Of a stretch of DNA of 64,000 nucleotides, positions 54,640 to 64,000 are shown piece by piece. The first letter of the stretch is position 1. Every line of letters begins with the position of its first letter. The notes beneath the pieces were generated by a model. That model did no database searches. It was not told the origin of the DNA and saw only the letters and a list, made by a program, of their open reading frames with translations. Origin of the DNA: Proteles cristata cristata (taxonomy: Eukaryota > Chordata > Mammalia > Carnivora > Hyaenidae); the NCBI GenBank assembly GCA_017311185.1, contig JAESUZ010003517.1:310001-374000 (forward strand). Reading direction: 5' to 3'. A program made the translations under genes and the position numbers.

Positions 54640-54785
54640 TTTGGCCCCTTCTTTAGAAGTGCTAGTAGCCACGAACACTGGCTGTGCCATGTGCTAGGAG
54701 CTGAGGATCCCAGACCTGACAAGACTCCACGCCCGCCCTCCAGGCTCTTCCAAGCTCCAGTCTCATGAGGCTCAGAGTATCTGTT
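54640..54785 (-). mobile_element. L2-like fragment
   Basis: 'tgtgccatgtgctaggagct', 'gaggatcccagacctgacaa' and 'ctccaggctcttccaagctc' resemble a reversed L2 3' region. Confidence 0.45.
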
Positions 54786-55670
54786 ATTCCCAACGCCCAC
54801 TGGCCACAGGGAAATGGTGGCGACCACAAGGGTGGCATCCCTTAAAGGGAACCCCTCAAAAGGGGTCCACCCCTCAAAGCAGAGATTGCTGATAAACGGG
54901 GCTGTATCACGTGCAGAACGAAGTGTTCATTCCTCAGTGGTTGGCCCTGATTTACTTGAGGGCTAAGGAGGTGCCTCACCCGAAGGGCCCCTGGGGGCAG
55001 AGCCCCTCAGGCCACACTCGGTGCAGGGACTAATGCCTCGGGAGTAGCCATGTAGCAATGCGAGTTGGGACGTGTCCCCCAGCTTCCTCGCCTGCCCTCA
55101 GCAATGTGTCCTGGAGACCCCAGCGGTGGCCAGAGGACTGAGCTCAGGTGCCCCTGGCAGTAACCTGCTCATTAACTCACCCAGATGGACCGACTTTCCT
55201 CCTTTTTCTCATTTCCTGCTCCCTCGCCGTGAGCCCAGGACCACCTCCCCCGGCAGTTCCTTGCACCTAACGCCTTGTCTTGGGGTCTGTGGAAGACCCA
55301 GGGACCACCCCTCAATGAAGGGCCTCGAGGCAGTGCGGTCAGCAGCATCTCCAAAGCGCCTGCCCCAGGTCAGGACATTTCAGCCACAGGACAGGGGACA
55401 CCGGCTGCAAAGCCACCTCCACTGGCTTGGCAGGACCTGAGAAGGTTCAAAACATTTGTGGGCCTACTTCCTTCTTCCTCCGCCCAGTTCTGCTCCCAGG
55501 CCTCGGCCTCCAGTAAACCTCTGGCCGCCGGACTCCAGCTCCAAGTGCACGTCTGGGGAGCCCCACCTGCTCCATTCTGCACTGGCCAACGTGTGTTTGA
55601 GATCTCACCCCAAGTCGTGAGCAAGGAAGAGGGGAGAGTAGCAGCTGATGCAACCTCTCAGCCGGCAAAA
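54786..55670. other. GC-rich unique sequence
   Basis: The longest open frame in the window (229 codons, 55275-55964, plus) begins here and runs through the AGAGAC repeat. The product is Pro/Ser/Arg-rich, lacks any domain I know, and overlaps open frames on the other strand, so I do not call a gene. No repeat was recognised. Confidence 0.4.
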
Positions 55671-55757
55671 GACAGCGCAGAGAGAGACAGAGACAGAGAG
55701 AAACAGAGAGAGACAGCGCAGAGAGAGACAAAGAGAAACAGAGAGAGAGAATGCAAA
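55671..55757. repeat. purine-rich tandem repeat
   Basis: Two imperfect copies of a unit starting 'gacagcgcagagagagaca' at 55671 and 55712, built from AGAGACAG/AGAAACAG sub-units. The second copy is about 6 bp shorter. Confidence 0.85.
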
Positions 55758-55947
55758 CGAGGGGCGCTTCCCTATATCCAGGATGGAGCTGGCCTGAGCC
55801 ACTCCCCTGTCAAACTGCCAGAAGGGAGGGAGGAAGAGAGGACCGAGGGGAGAGAGACAAGGGGGCCTCTTCTCATGAGGCCGCACTCCAGCCCCCTTGC
55901 TCTCTGGCCAGAGATGGGAGATGCAGGAGAGGGAGAACACTGCCTAC
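55758..55947. other. unique sequence
   Basis: Nothing recognised. Confidence 0.4.
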
Positions 55948-55963
55948 TTGTCCTGACTTTTTA

Positions 55964-56073
55964 AATTTTTAAAGGGTTTTTTTTTTAGTTCTCTCTACAC
56001 CCGATGTAGGGCTCGAGCTTAGCACCCCAAATCAAGAGTCCCACTCTCTTCCGATTGAGCCAGCCAGGCGCCC
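55964..56073 (-). mobile_element. short old-type CAN-SINE (SINEC-like)
   Basis: Only the tRNA-derived part is present: 'acacccgatgtagggctcga', 'atcaagagtcccactctctt' and head 'gccagccaggcgccc', with a T-rich tail. This matches the older canid-like SINEC form that lacks the long body. Target repeats flank it (about 55949-55958 and 56075-56084). Confidence 0.8.
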
Positions 56074-56084
56074 CTGTTGTGCCA

Positions 56085-56254
56085 TTTATTTATTTTTAGT
56101 GTTTATTTATTGGGGGAGGGGCCAAGAGAGAGGGAGAGAGAGAATCCCAAGCAGGCTCCACCAGCCCGACGTGGGACCCCATCTAACCGTGAGATCATGA
56201 CCTGAGCGGAAATCAACAGTCAGACGCTTAACCGCCAGAGCCAGCCAGGTGCCC
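56085..56254 (-). mobile_element. CAN-SINE, diverged, next to another SINE
   Basis: T-rich tail, GA-rich part, 'ccgtgagatcatgacctgag' and head 'gagccagccaggtgccc'. It shares near-identical target repeats with its left neighbour (56075-56084 and 56255-56264). Confidence 0.85.
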
Positions 56255-56264
56255 CTGTCCTGCC

Positions 56265-56751
56265 TTTTAATGCAAAACCCTCACCACCTCAGAAACACGG
56301 GCCCAGTGCTTTCCCTGAGGGTGAATGAAAGGAAATCCTTCCCTCAGAGGCCACCAACTCCCCTGCCTTCTTTTGTCCCAAGAACATTGTCCTTTGCACC
56401 AAGGAGCGGCTGTCTGAGGCATAAACTGGGGTCCCGGGAACCAAGTTCTGCCCAGGGCTGAAGCTTGTCAGCACCCAGCCAAACCCCCTTGAGAACCAGC
56501 GGTGAGGCCCACAGAGAAACCTGTCTCACTAAAATTTGCTCAATTGCCTTATCAAGGGACCAGGGACAGCTAGACAGGGTCTGTCCTCCAGGAACTATAC
56601 AGTTCGGTTGGTGAACAGACAGACTCCGTAACTCTAGAACAAAGTGAAGGTAAGTGACATAAGTGGATTTTGAAAAAGAGTGTCTATGGGATATATCTCC
56701 TTCAGCTAGAGTGGTCAAGAAGCTTCTGGAAGAGGGAAATATTTAAGCCTA
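56265..56751. other. unique sequence
   Basis: A 124-codon minus-strand frame (56344-56718) has no domain. Nothing else was recognised. Confidence 0.4.
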
Positions 56752-57087
56752 AGCCAGTGCTGTCTAAGAGACACATAATGTGGACTCTAATGCAAGCCAC
56801 TTCTGTACCTTTAAATTTTTTAGTGCCCACAGCAAAAAGGGTAAAAAGGAACCAAGTGGAATTAATTTTTATCATCTTCTTCATTTGACCACTCCACAAT
56901 TCAAAATATTAATTCGACAATAATAAAATCAATCTGATGTTTTACAGCCTTTTTTTTTTTTCATACGAAGTCTGAAATGTGGTGTGCACTTGACATTTCC
57001 CTCACATTACAGTTTGGAAGAGACACATTGCAAGTGCTTACAAGTGAAGAGATATTAGTGACTGCCGTACTGGACAGTGAAGCTCTA
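56752..57087 (+). mobile_element. ancient hAT-like non-autonomous DNA transposon
   Basis: Begins 'agccagtgctgtctaagaga' and ends 'ccgtactggacagtgaagct'; the ends are diverged inverted repeats. The middle has 'aaagggtaaaaaggaaccaa', 'atacgaagtctgaaatgtgg' and 'agacacattgcaagtgctta', matching a family common in mammals. No transposase is encoded. Confidence 0.7.
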
Positions 57088-57124
57088 CGTCCTTGCCTCG
57101 TGGGGACTTCATGGACCCAAGGGC

Positions 57125-57245
57125 GTTCACTGCACTGGCATCACCTGAGAGCTTGTGAGGAGCACAGCACTTGAAGCCCTGCCTCACACCTCCTGCATCA
57201 GCACCTGTACTTGAACCACATCCCCAAGTGACCTCAGGTCAGAAT
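57125..57245 (+). mobile_element. MER5-like DNA transposon fragment
   Basis: 'cactggcatcacctgagagc', 'ttgaagccctgcctcacacc' and 'atccccaagtgacctcagg' follow MER5 order. Confidence 0.6.
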
Positions 57246-57249
57246 TTAA

Positions 57250-57395
57250 GAACAGAGGCTCCAAACCTTTTCTCCTCCCTCACGCCACACATGCAATCCA
57301 TCAATCACCCAGTCCTGTCCAGGCCAACTTTGAACTTTCTCCCAGATCCATTGCACTTGCTCCCTGACTCTGTCACTGCTGTGATGCAAACCCGA
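57250..57395 (+). mobile_element. possible L2 fragment
   Basis: 'ccacacatgcaatccatcaa' then 'cccagtcctgtccaggccaa' recalls the L2 run upstream of its 3' end. Diverged. Confidence 0.4.
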
Positions 57396-57397
57396 TC

Positions 57398-57830
57398 TGG
57401 GTTGAACTGTGTCCCCCAAAAGGATATCGAAGTCCCAACCTGCAATGCCCATAAATGTGAACTTATTTGGAAATAAGGTCTTTGTAGATGCTTACATTAG
57501 CACGGAGTTATTACAGTGGATCCTAATCCACTAACACAGGCACCTGAATATAAAGGGAGAAATTCTGACACAGAGACACACCGAGAAAGAACACTATGTG
57601 AAGATGAAGACAGAGATCAGGTGTTGCGGCAGAAGCCAGTCAACATCAAAAATGGCCAGCAAGGCACCAGGAAGTAGGAGAGGCCTGGACCAGATGGGTC
57701 CTCCCAGCCTCAGAAGGATCAACCCTGTGGGCATGCTGATGGTGGATGTCTAGCTTCCAGAACTATGACAGAACATGGATGGCTTGTTCTGAGCCCCCAG
57801 TTTGAGTAACAGCAGCCCCAGCGAACTAGT
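57398..57830 (+). mobile_element. MLT1-like LTR
   Basis: 'ggttgaactgtgtcccccaa', 'tgaacttatttggaaataag', 'gtctttgtagatgcttacat', 'caggaagtaggagaggcctg' and 'ctagcttccagaactatgac', ending near 'aacagcagccccagcgaact'. Near full length. Confidence 0.75.
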
Positions 57831-58029
57831 TAGTCCATACACAACCACTATATAGCAACCAACACCTCTTCCCTCTTCCACCACAAAACCCTGACCTACG
57901 CAGGATACTTCAGTCAAAACCAGAGGGACTTCCTCAAAATGAATATGGAAGCAGATCACTCACTCAGCCTCACCCTTCCCATTGCTGTGCATTTCATTTC
58001 TGGTCAACCCCTCATTTTTAATATACTCA

Positions 58030-58030
<1 letters not shown>
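57831..58030. other. unique sequence
   Basis: Nothing recognised. Confidence 0.4.

Positions 58031-58031
<1 letters not shown>

Positions 58032-58081
<50 letters not shown>
58032..58081. repeat. pure (AC)n microsatellite, about 25 units
   Basis: An uninterrupted AC dinucleotide array, the purest in the window and likely to vary in length between individuals. Confidence 0.98.
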
Positions 58082-59391
58082 GCAGTCTTGTTACTCCTTG
58101 ACAAGCCAATTCTTTATTTCCTCTGGGCTTTGATATATGCTGTTCCTTACTCATAAACACTGATCCCTTCACTCCCTCTTCCCAACCCAGGTTGATTGCC
58201 TCTACTCATCTTTCATGTCTCACTTTTTCAAGGGTCCTTCAGGAGTCACCTCACCTAAATAAGGCATCTGTTTTGTCTCTCCTAAGCCCTCACTGGTCCT
58301 CGATAGGATACCATTCCAAGTGTGGACCAGTGGTGAGCCACCAGCAAGTTGTTATGCATCCATATCCACGTACAGAATCTGAGGGTTTAGAAACTTGTAC
58401 TGTAGGGTGTCCAAGCGCTACAACAGGCAGGGGTGTGGAGAATGTTCTAGGGGGACAGACGGTTTGAGGCCAACATTGGAAGGTGAGAAACCACTAGCAA
58501 ACGCAAGCCTGCCTGCACTATTTTTAAAGCCCGGCGACTTCACCTTAGGGAATTACTCAAATTTTAATATGGGGCCCAGCCGGACAGATGGAGAATTCCA
58601 GAGGAATGGATAGATTCTTTCGATCTTGAGCTGCATTCTGTTTTCCCAATTGTTTCTGGCAGAACCCTAAAGAGAAATGCAAACCAGATGTACAGGGAAA
58701 TATTTTCTTGGTCAGGAAGAAAAGAAAAAATGGCTTATCCTGTTTTCACATTGCTGCCCCTCCAGCACAGGCCAGATTCCCAAACTTTACCTTGAACAGC
58801 TTGAAGACACTCCAGAAGCTTCTCCAACCTCATGTGCTTGGGGTAACCGGGAGGCCGGCGCTGTGGTGGCCACTGTGCTCTCCCTGGGGTCTCTCCAAGC
58901 TGGAGAAGCAGATGGAAATCTGATTTCTGCTTCCTGCTGCAGAAGCATGAGCTCCAGGCTACATCATGAGCTGGGAGCCTAAGTGAAATAAAGAAGAGAG
59001 TCTGTGCCAGCAGCTTGGGCGGGCCGCAGGGAATTCATCTGCCCCTTGCATTCTCTGGAGACACTGGCTCCTGCTAGGGTCTCCCTGGTCCTCCTCCAGG
59101 CCTCAGCCTCCCCGCCACATCGCTGGTGACCTTGACCCGCAAGAGCCAGCATTTGCCAAGAGCAAGCAAGCAAGCCAAGTGTGCCTTCAGTAGTTCTGAC
59201 AAACCCCGAAGCATCCAGACCTCAAAGAACCTGCTGGCTGATTAGCCCTCCTCGACCACAGCTGCCCCTCCTGTCCCCAACCTTATCTCCCCATATCAGT
59301 CTCACAGACCATTCCCAGGTGCCCTGAGAGCCTCGTCCACAGTCATGTGAGGAGGGGTGCCACAGGGAGAGCATGCCTCTTCACTGCCTCT
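58082..59391. other. mostly unique sequence
   Basis: Part of 58140-58290 ('ctcatctttcatgtctcact', 'tccttcaggagtcacctcac') may be a diverged L2 piece. No gene was recognised; overlapping frames at 58677-58982 have no domain. Confidence 0.4.
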
Positions 59392-59392
59392 T

Positions 59393-59541
59393 GAAGTGTG
59401 GCCCCCAGCCCGGCAGCATCAGCATCATCTGGGAGCTTGGAAAGATTGCAGATTCTCACGCCCCACCCTGGGCCTCCTAAATCTGAAGCTCTGCAGGTGG
59501 GTCCAGTCGGCTACTTAACATGCCCTTCAGATGATTCTTAG
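59393..59541 (+). mobile_element. MER5A DNA transposon
   Basis: 'gaagtgtggcccccagcccg', 'gcagcatcagcatcatctgg', 'attctcacgccccaccctgg' and 'cccttcagatgattctta' follow MER5A order over most of its length. Confidence 0.85.
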
Positions 59542-59559
59542 GTGTATGTGTTTTGGCTT

Positions 59560-59777
59560 TTAGGGTTTTTTGTTTTTTGTTTTTTGGGTTTTTTTTTTTT
59601 TTTTTTTTTGCTTTTTTGTTTTGTTTTGAGAGAGCATGAGCTGGGGAATTGGAGCGGAGAGCTTGGGGGACAAAGGATGAGAACTAGGCTCCCTCTGACA
59701 GCAATGAATCCAATGTGGGGCTTGAGCTCAGAGACTACTAGATCATGACCTGAGCCGCCAGAGCCACCCAGGTGCTT
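59560..59777 (-). mobile_element. diverged CAN-SINE with long T-rich tail
   Basis: T/TTTTG tail at 59560-59626, then 'gagagagcatgagctgggga', 'gggcttgagctcagagacta', 'gatcatgacctgagccg' and head 'gagccacccaggtgc'. The head has lost about 20 bp between 'gagcc' and 'gccagagcc'. Confidence 0.85.
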
Positions 59778-60049
59778 ATAGCCACGATCTTATGCTACTG
59801 ATTACCCATCCCCAGTTTCTTGCACTCACATCCCTAAGGAGCCAGGTGGGTGATCCAGCTGAGGAAACTCCAATGTGCTTTCCCGGCTAAGGGAGGCACT
59901 GCCAGCCAGCTCTAACCAATGGATGCCAGGTAGAAGGGGGTTCAATTTTTCCAGATGGTTCCATTTTTCAAGAGGGGCCAGAAATGTTGATTTTTTTTTC
60001 TTGATGGGATATCTCCCCATTTTTAAACATTGGGTTTTTTTCTAGACAT
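59778..60049. other. unique sequence
   Basis: Nothing recognised. Confidence 0.4.
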
Positions 60050-60930
60050 GATAGAGGACTCACCATCCCCACTGAGGACAACTTCCTCCTTCCAGTTGCT
60101 TAGACCAAAAGTTATCCTTGATCCAACTTGCTTTTTCTTACTCCCCACCTCCCATCTATTAGGATGTCCCTTTGGCTGCACCCTCAGAACACATCCAGCA
60201 CCCGGCTACTGCTCCCTGCCTTCACTCATCTACAGCCCCCGGACAGAGCCACCAGCGAGCCACCTCGGGGCCCAGGGGAACTGCACAGCCCTCTCCCCAT
60301 TGCCAGCTTCCACCCTGGGCCCCTGCAGGTGAGTTTCAACAGAGCAGCCAGAGCGCACCTTTACAAATGTAAACTAGATTATGCGCCACCTCTGGTCACA
60401 CCCCGCAATGGCAGCTCATTGCACTCGCGGTGAAAGCAAAGTCTTCCAAAGCTTTCCTTATATGACTTGGCCCTACAGCTACCCACTCAGCGTTACCTCC
60501 ACCCCCCTTGCCCACCCTGTCCAGTTGCACTGAATGCCATGTTGTGCTTCTAACAGGCCAGGCATGTTCCCAACACGGGGCCCTCATGCTGGTGTTCTCA
60601 CTGCCTGGAACATTCCTCAAAGCTCGTCTCTCACCTCCTTCAAGTGTCTATTCAGATGTGTTTCTCAACGAAGCCCAACTCAACAGCCTTATCAAATGTC
60701 CCCTCCCTGGCATTCTGAGTGCCCGTCAGCCAGCTTTATTTATTTTAGCACTTAATCACATAATATACTATGTACGTGTATATCCGTATCTATCGACTGC
60801 TAGAATTTAAGATCCACGGGAGCAGAAATTTCTGTCTGATTGACAGATGCATCACTAGCCCCTACAACAGTCTCTGGTACACAGTAGGGACTCAGCAAAT
60901 AGAAGCTAAAGGAAGAAATGAATGAACAGC
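60050..60930 (+). mobile_element. long L2 copy (about 0.9 kb, ORF2 3' end through 3' terminus)
   Basis: In order: 'ccagttgcttagaccaaaag', 'gttatccttgatccaacttg', 'agagcagccagagcgcacct', 'caatggcagctcattgcact', 'cttatatgacttggccctac', 'tctcactgcctggaacattc', 'gaatttaagatccacgggag' and 'ctctggtacacagtagggac', ending near 60925. The ORF2 part is full of stops. It is far longer than the other L2 pieces here. Confidence 0.85.
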
Positions 60931-61579
60931 TGATGGATACTGCCGCCAAGCAGCTCTGCATTTACAGTTCGATAGCAATTTCTTCAAGATTTGCTCCAAG
61001 CCCAAATCTTGCTTACACTCACAGGAATTTCAATCCTGGTGCTGGCTGGCCAGAGGGGCATTTAAGGACAGACAGTATTTCTGGGGTCTTTGAATCTAGA
61101 GCTACCTCCCTTTCCTGCATAGGGCCCTGTGCTGCCCACATCTAAACAAACACTCATGCCTTTGCCAAGTTTTTCATCCTGGAACGTGGCTTCTCTGAAG
61201 CCTGCACGGTAACTGTCCTCTAAGCCAATGTTTTCAAAAGTGTATTCTTTGCAACACTGGTCCCATGAGAGGCTCCAAGAAAAATAAGTTCTGGAAACAC
61301 ACACACTCTCTCCTTAGAGCACACAATACTTGTTAGCATTTTAAAGCTTTCAATCCGGTAGTGCATTCGTTATCTCTTTATTTCCTCCTGTGTTGTTCAA
61401 GTTTGTCAGACCACACAACCCCTTCCCCCAATGAAACACCTATTAATGATACTCTGGGACACTAATGTTCTGGGCAAGCAGTTTCAAATTCTTTATCCTC
61501 TTGTGGGGCAGGACAGGGGAGTTCTAAGAAAAGTATATCCTATTCATTTTTCCAGCCACACATCATGAACTTGCAATGA
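60931..61579. other. unassigned sequence
   Basis: Nothing named with confidence. The part near 61220-61310 ('gtattctttgcaacactggt') recalls an old DNA-transposon end but is too diverged to call. Confidence 0.4.
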
Positions 61580-62085
61580 TACTGAGACTTCCTCATGCCC
61601 ACACCTTCAGGCTAATGAGCTGTTTCTCCCTCTATCTTACTCCCCAACTTGTGCGAATCTACCACCCCCACAAAGGGAATTTATTGGTACCTATAAGCTG
61701 AAAAGTTTAAAGGTATGGCAGCTTCAGGCATGGCTGGATCAAGAGTCCATGACATTAGAATTCAATTCTATCCATTTTCCACTTCAGCTTTCATGACAAT
61801 ATGGCTACCATAGCACCAGGCGCACCCCCTCTCACATTCAGATCAGACTAGATAGAACCAAAACCTTTACTGATAGCCCCCTCCAAAGTCTTTAGCTCTG
61901 CTCTCATTGGACCTGCACAGAATATGTGACCACCCCTGAACTGTGGCCAAAAGAATAGGATGCAGTGACTGTCTTAAGCTGAGGCCTGATATTCCACACT
62001 TGGAGCTACCTTAGAACCTACCCAGACAGACAAGGAGGATTGAGAATTGGTGACAAGGGGAGTCAACCCACCCCCTGCCAAAATA
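61580..62085 (+). mobile_element. unnamed old interspersed repeat, LTR-like
   Basis: 'gaatttattggtacctataa', 'cagcttcaggcatggctgga', 'gctctcattggacctgcaca' and 'acttggagctacc' match the family at 28290-28590, here longer. Confidence 0.55.
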
Positions 62086-62299
62086 TCAGGCATTATTGCT
62101 GGAAATAGGAAGGATGGATGCTGAGAAGACAATGCTCAGTTGTGTATCACCCAGCCCTTTGCACACACTTCCGGACACTAAACACCCTCCACGAAGGGGT
62201 CCTGGATTCCCCAAGCCAGAACTAAGCAACTCTCTTAAGGAATTGATGTATGCAAACAAATAGCTGTGGAACATGGTAGGAACTTTTCAGGTCCACAAG
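62086..62299. other. unique sequence
   Basis: Nothing recognised. Confidence 0.4.
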
Positions 62300-62405
62300 A
62301 GGAAGAAGTGGGAGTACCAGAGATTTGGAGTCAGATAGACTTGAATTCACAGTCTGGATGTATGGCCTCGGATGAGTTACATCTCTAAAGATTTGAGTTT
62401 TTTAA
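62300..62405 (+). mobile_element. MIR fragment
   Basis: 'gagatttggagtcagataga', 'cttgaattcacagtctggat' and 'gcctcggatgagttacatct'. Confidence 0.75.
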
Positions 62406-63179
62406 TCATTCACACTCATGGTGGAAAAGGTCTGTAATAAAATCTAGAAAGCCAACTCCAGTCAGCCATTATCCCAACTCCCGGTGGCTGCATCTTGCCC
62501 ACTGCCCACCTCCAGACCCTGCTATGTTTAAATCAGCCCCTAATGACAGGGTCCGCTCTCCCCTGGATTTCTCTAGAAACATCTGCTCTGTGGCAGCTTG
62601 GGGAAACATGTACTGGTCTCACCATCCTGTCAGTCGGGAGCTGCTCCTTTGTGGTCTAGCCTGCAGCCATCACACCTGAAGTCACTCCCGTGTTCTCCCT
62701 CTATGCTTCTCTCACAGAGGTGAGCTGCAAGACCAGAAACAGGGTTTCCAGCAGCTTCCAGGGCTCACATGAACCAGACAAGCTCTGGGGATAAAACAAG
62801 AGTCAATACAAGTGTCCAGCTTCAGGCCATACAAAAGCCCTGCTGATAGGAGATGACAATGGAAGAAAGCAGACCCAGGCACTGAGCATGCATTTTTTTT
62901 TTCCCCATGAGGAGACAGCCAATCACACTGAAAGGAGGGTGACCAAGCTCTCTCTCCTGGTGGCACAAATTAACCGTGGAGATGGAGAGGGGAGATGAAA
63001 GGCAGATAGATATGTGAAGGTAAACAAGGACCACTCTGGTAAGCCATGAGACTTCTGATTTACAAGAGGGATTCAGGGACTAGTGCTCTAGGAGACAGTG
63101 ATAAACCCTGAGGTGGCGCCTTCGAACATTAAGGCAAGTGGGCACAGTCTGGAGTTCTCCTGAGGGCTCAGGTGTACTC
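62406..63179. other. unique sequence
   Basis: Overlapping minus-strand frames at 62712-63034 (70 to 84 codons) have no domain. No repeat was recognised. Confidence 0.4.
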
Positions 63180-63605
63180 CCACTCATTTGGTCTTTCATT
63201 CCTGGGTCTAATATGTATTAAGCATATAACCTGTGCTCCGTGTGTCCGTCACAGTCTGACACAAAATGCTCCTGACTCTGCCTTTGATGAACCCAATCCA
63301 GAGGGAAAGACAGGTGATAAACAAGCACAACTTTTAAATTAATATGCAGCCACAAACTGTGATAAACACTAAAAGGAAACGCACTGGAGCGTAAGGGAGA
63401 GTACCAGGTGAGCCATGCTTGCTGACGGCGGTCAGGGAAGGAAGGCACTTATCAACCCAAGCAGAGAAACAAAGAGAAAGCCCCACAGATGCAGAGAAGG
63501 AAAGACACATGTTCAAGGGCAGCAAGAAGCCAGTGCGTCTGGAGCTTGTTTAACACATGATGGGGACAAAAGAGTGAGGTTCCGTCAGAGGAGGAGGGAG
63601 AAGCC
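63180..63605 (-). mobile_element. L2 3' part
   Basis: Reversed L2: 'aacccaatccagagggaaag', 'acaggtgataaacaagcaca', 'aactgtgataaacactaaaa', 'cggcggtcagggaaggaagg' and 'cagcaagaagccagtgcgtc'. Confidence 0.75.
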
Positions 63606-64000
63606 AAAATAGGGACACCTGGGTCCTGATAGAGCTTAGATCTTAGCCAAAGGGCAAAGCCTCTTTTCTAAGCTACCACGGTCCACTGGGATCCTATTCG
63701 TGGCTCATGCATATATTTGCAATTTGCATGAGGCCTCACTTATTTGAGTAACAGACAGCAGACAGCACCCGGAGAGTAGAGGGGCCCTTACAGTAATCTG
63801 CACTCTCTCAGGGAGCTGGAGCCCACACACCAGGAAAGCCCCTGACCTGGATCATATCAGGGACCTACAATAATCTCTGCCTGAGGAGGAATAAGGAGAC
63901 ACAGATAAAACAGGATAATGAGAAGCTTCACTCGAAGCCACTACACAAACAGCTCTCTCTCGCCTTCAGGGTATCCCACAGGCCTCCCAGGTATAAGTGT
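63606..64000. other. unique sequence
   Basis: Nothing recognised up to the window end. Confidence 0.4.

Noticed and set aside
55275..55964. 229-codon open frame, the longest in the window
   Set aside because: The second half is translated AGAGAC repeat, there is no domain or signal, and the opposite strand is also open. The length is explained by GC-rich, low-complexity sequence.

Overview
The window is nuclear DNA of a carnivoran, most likely a cat (felid). The main evidence is about 29 copies of the carnivore tRNA-Lys-derived SINE (CAN-SINE / SINEC). At least eight belong to a closely matching young subtype with the extended 'gactgccagctcag' segment and a 'cctagaaataaat' tail junction, which I associate with felids. 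L1, L2, MIR, MER20, MER5 and MLT1-type LTR relics, along with CA/TG microsatellites, are typical of a placental mammal.

I found no protein-coding gene, rRNA, tRNA gene or CRISPR array. Open frames are short (229 codons at most), match no family I recognise, and mostly lie in repeats or low-complexity DNA. The window reads as intergenic or deep-intronic DNA. Repeat family names come from memory of consensus sequences, not from a database run; orientations and target-site duplications (TSDs) were read directly from the bases.

Layout. 0-8 kb: unique DNA, four SINEs, L2/MIR/L1M relics and a 2.1-kb L1 ORF2-3'UTR relic (6087-8231). 8.2-9.8 kb: an unassigned block with CCAAT, TATA and splice-donor motifs on the minus strand, possibly endogenous-retrovirus-derived, next to an older LTR. 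10-20 kb: unique DNA, MER20, a SINE nested in a SINE, a palindromic element, several MLT1-type LTRs and a TG/TA microsatellite. 20-27.5 kb: many MIRs, an AT-rich unique block that looks like a conserved noncoding element, and an L1M relic split by a SINE. 27.7-35.2 kb: two head-to-tail SINE pairs, a recent 5'-truncated L1 with a perfect 16-bp TSD, and a second MER20. 35-45 kb: L1M, L2, LTR and SINE copies plus two more AT-rich unique blocks (36.6-37.1 and 43.9-44.2 kb). 45-57 kb: an old L1/HAL1 ORF1 relic on the minus strand, a third MER20, and two SINEs that hit the same target site. 57-64 kb: a hAT-type element, MER5A, a pure (AC)n, and an unusually long L2 copy.

Nothing here works as a gene system. 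The points of interest are insertion histories (SINE pairs with one shared TSD, nested insertions), candidate regulatory DNA (AT-rich unique blocks, MER20 copies), and the unexplained promoter-like block at 8.3-9.5 kb.
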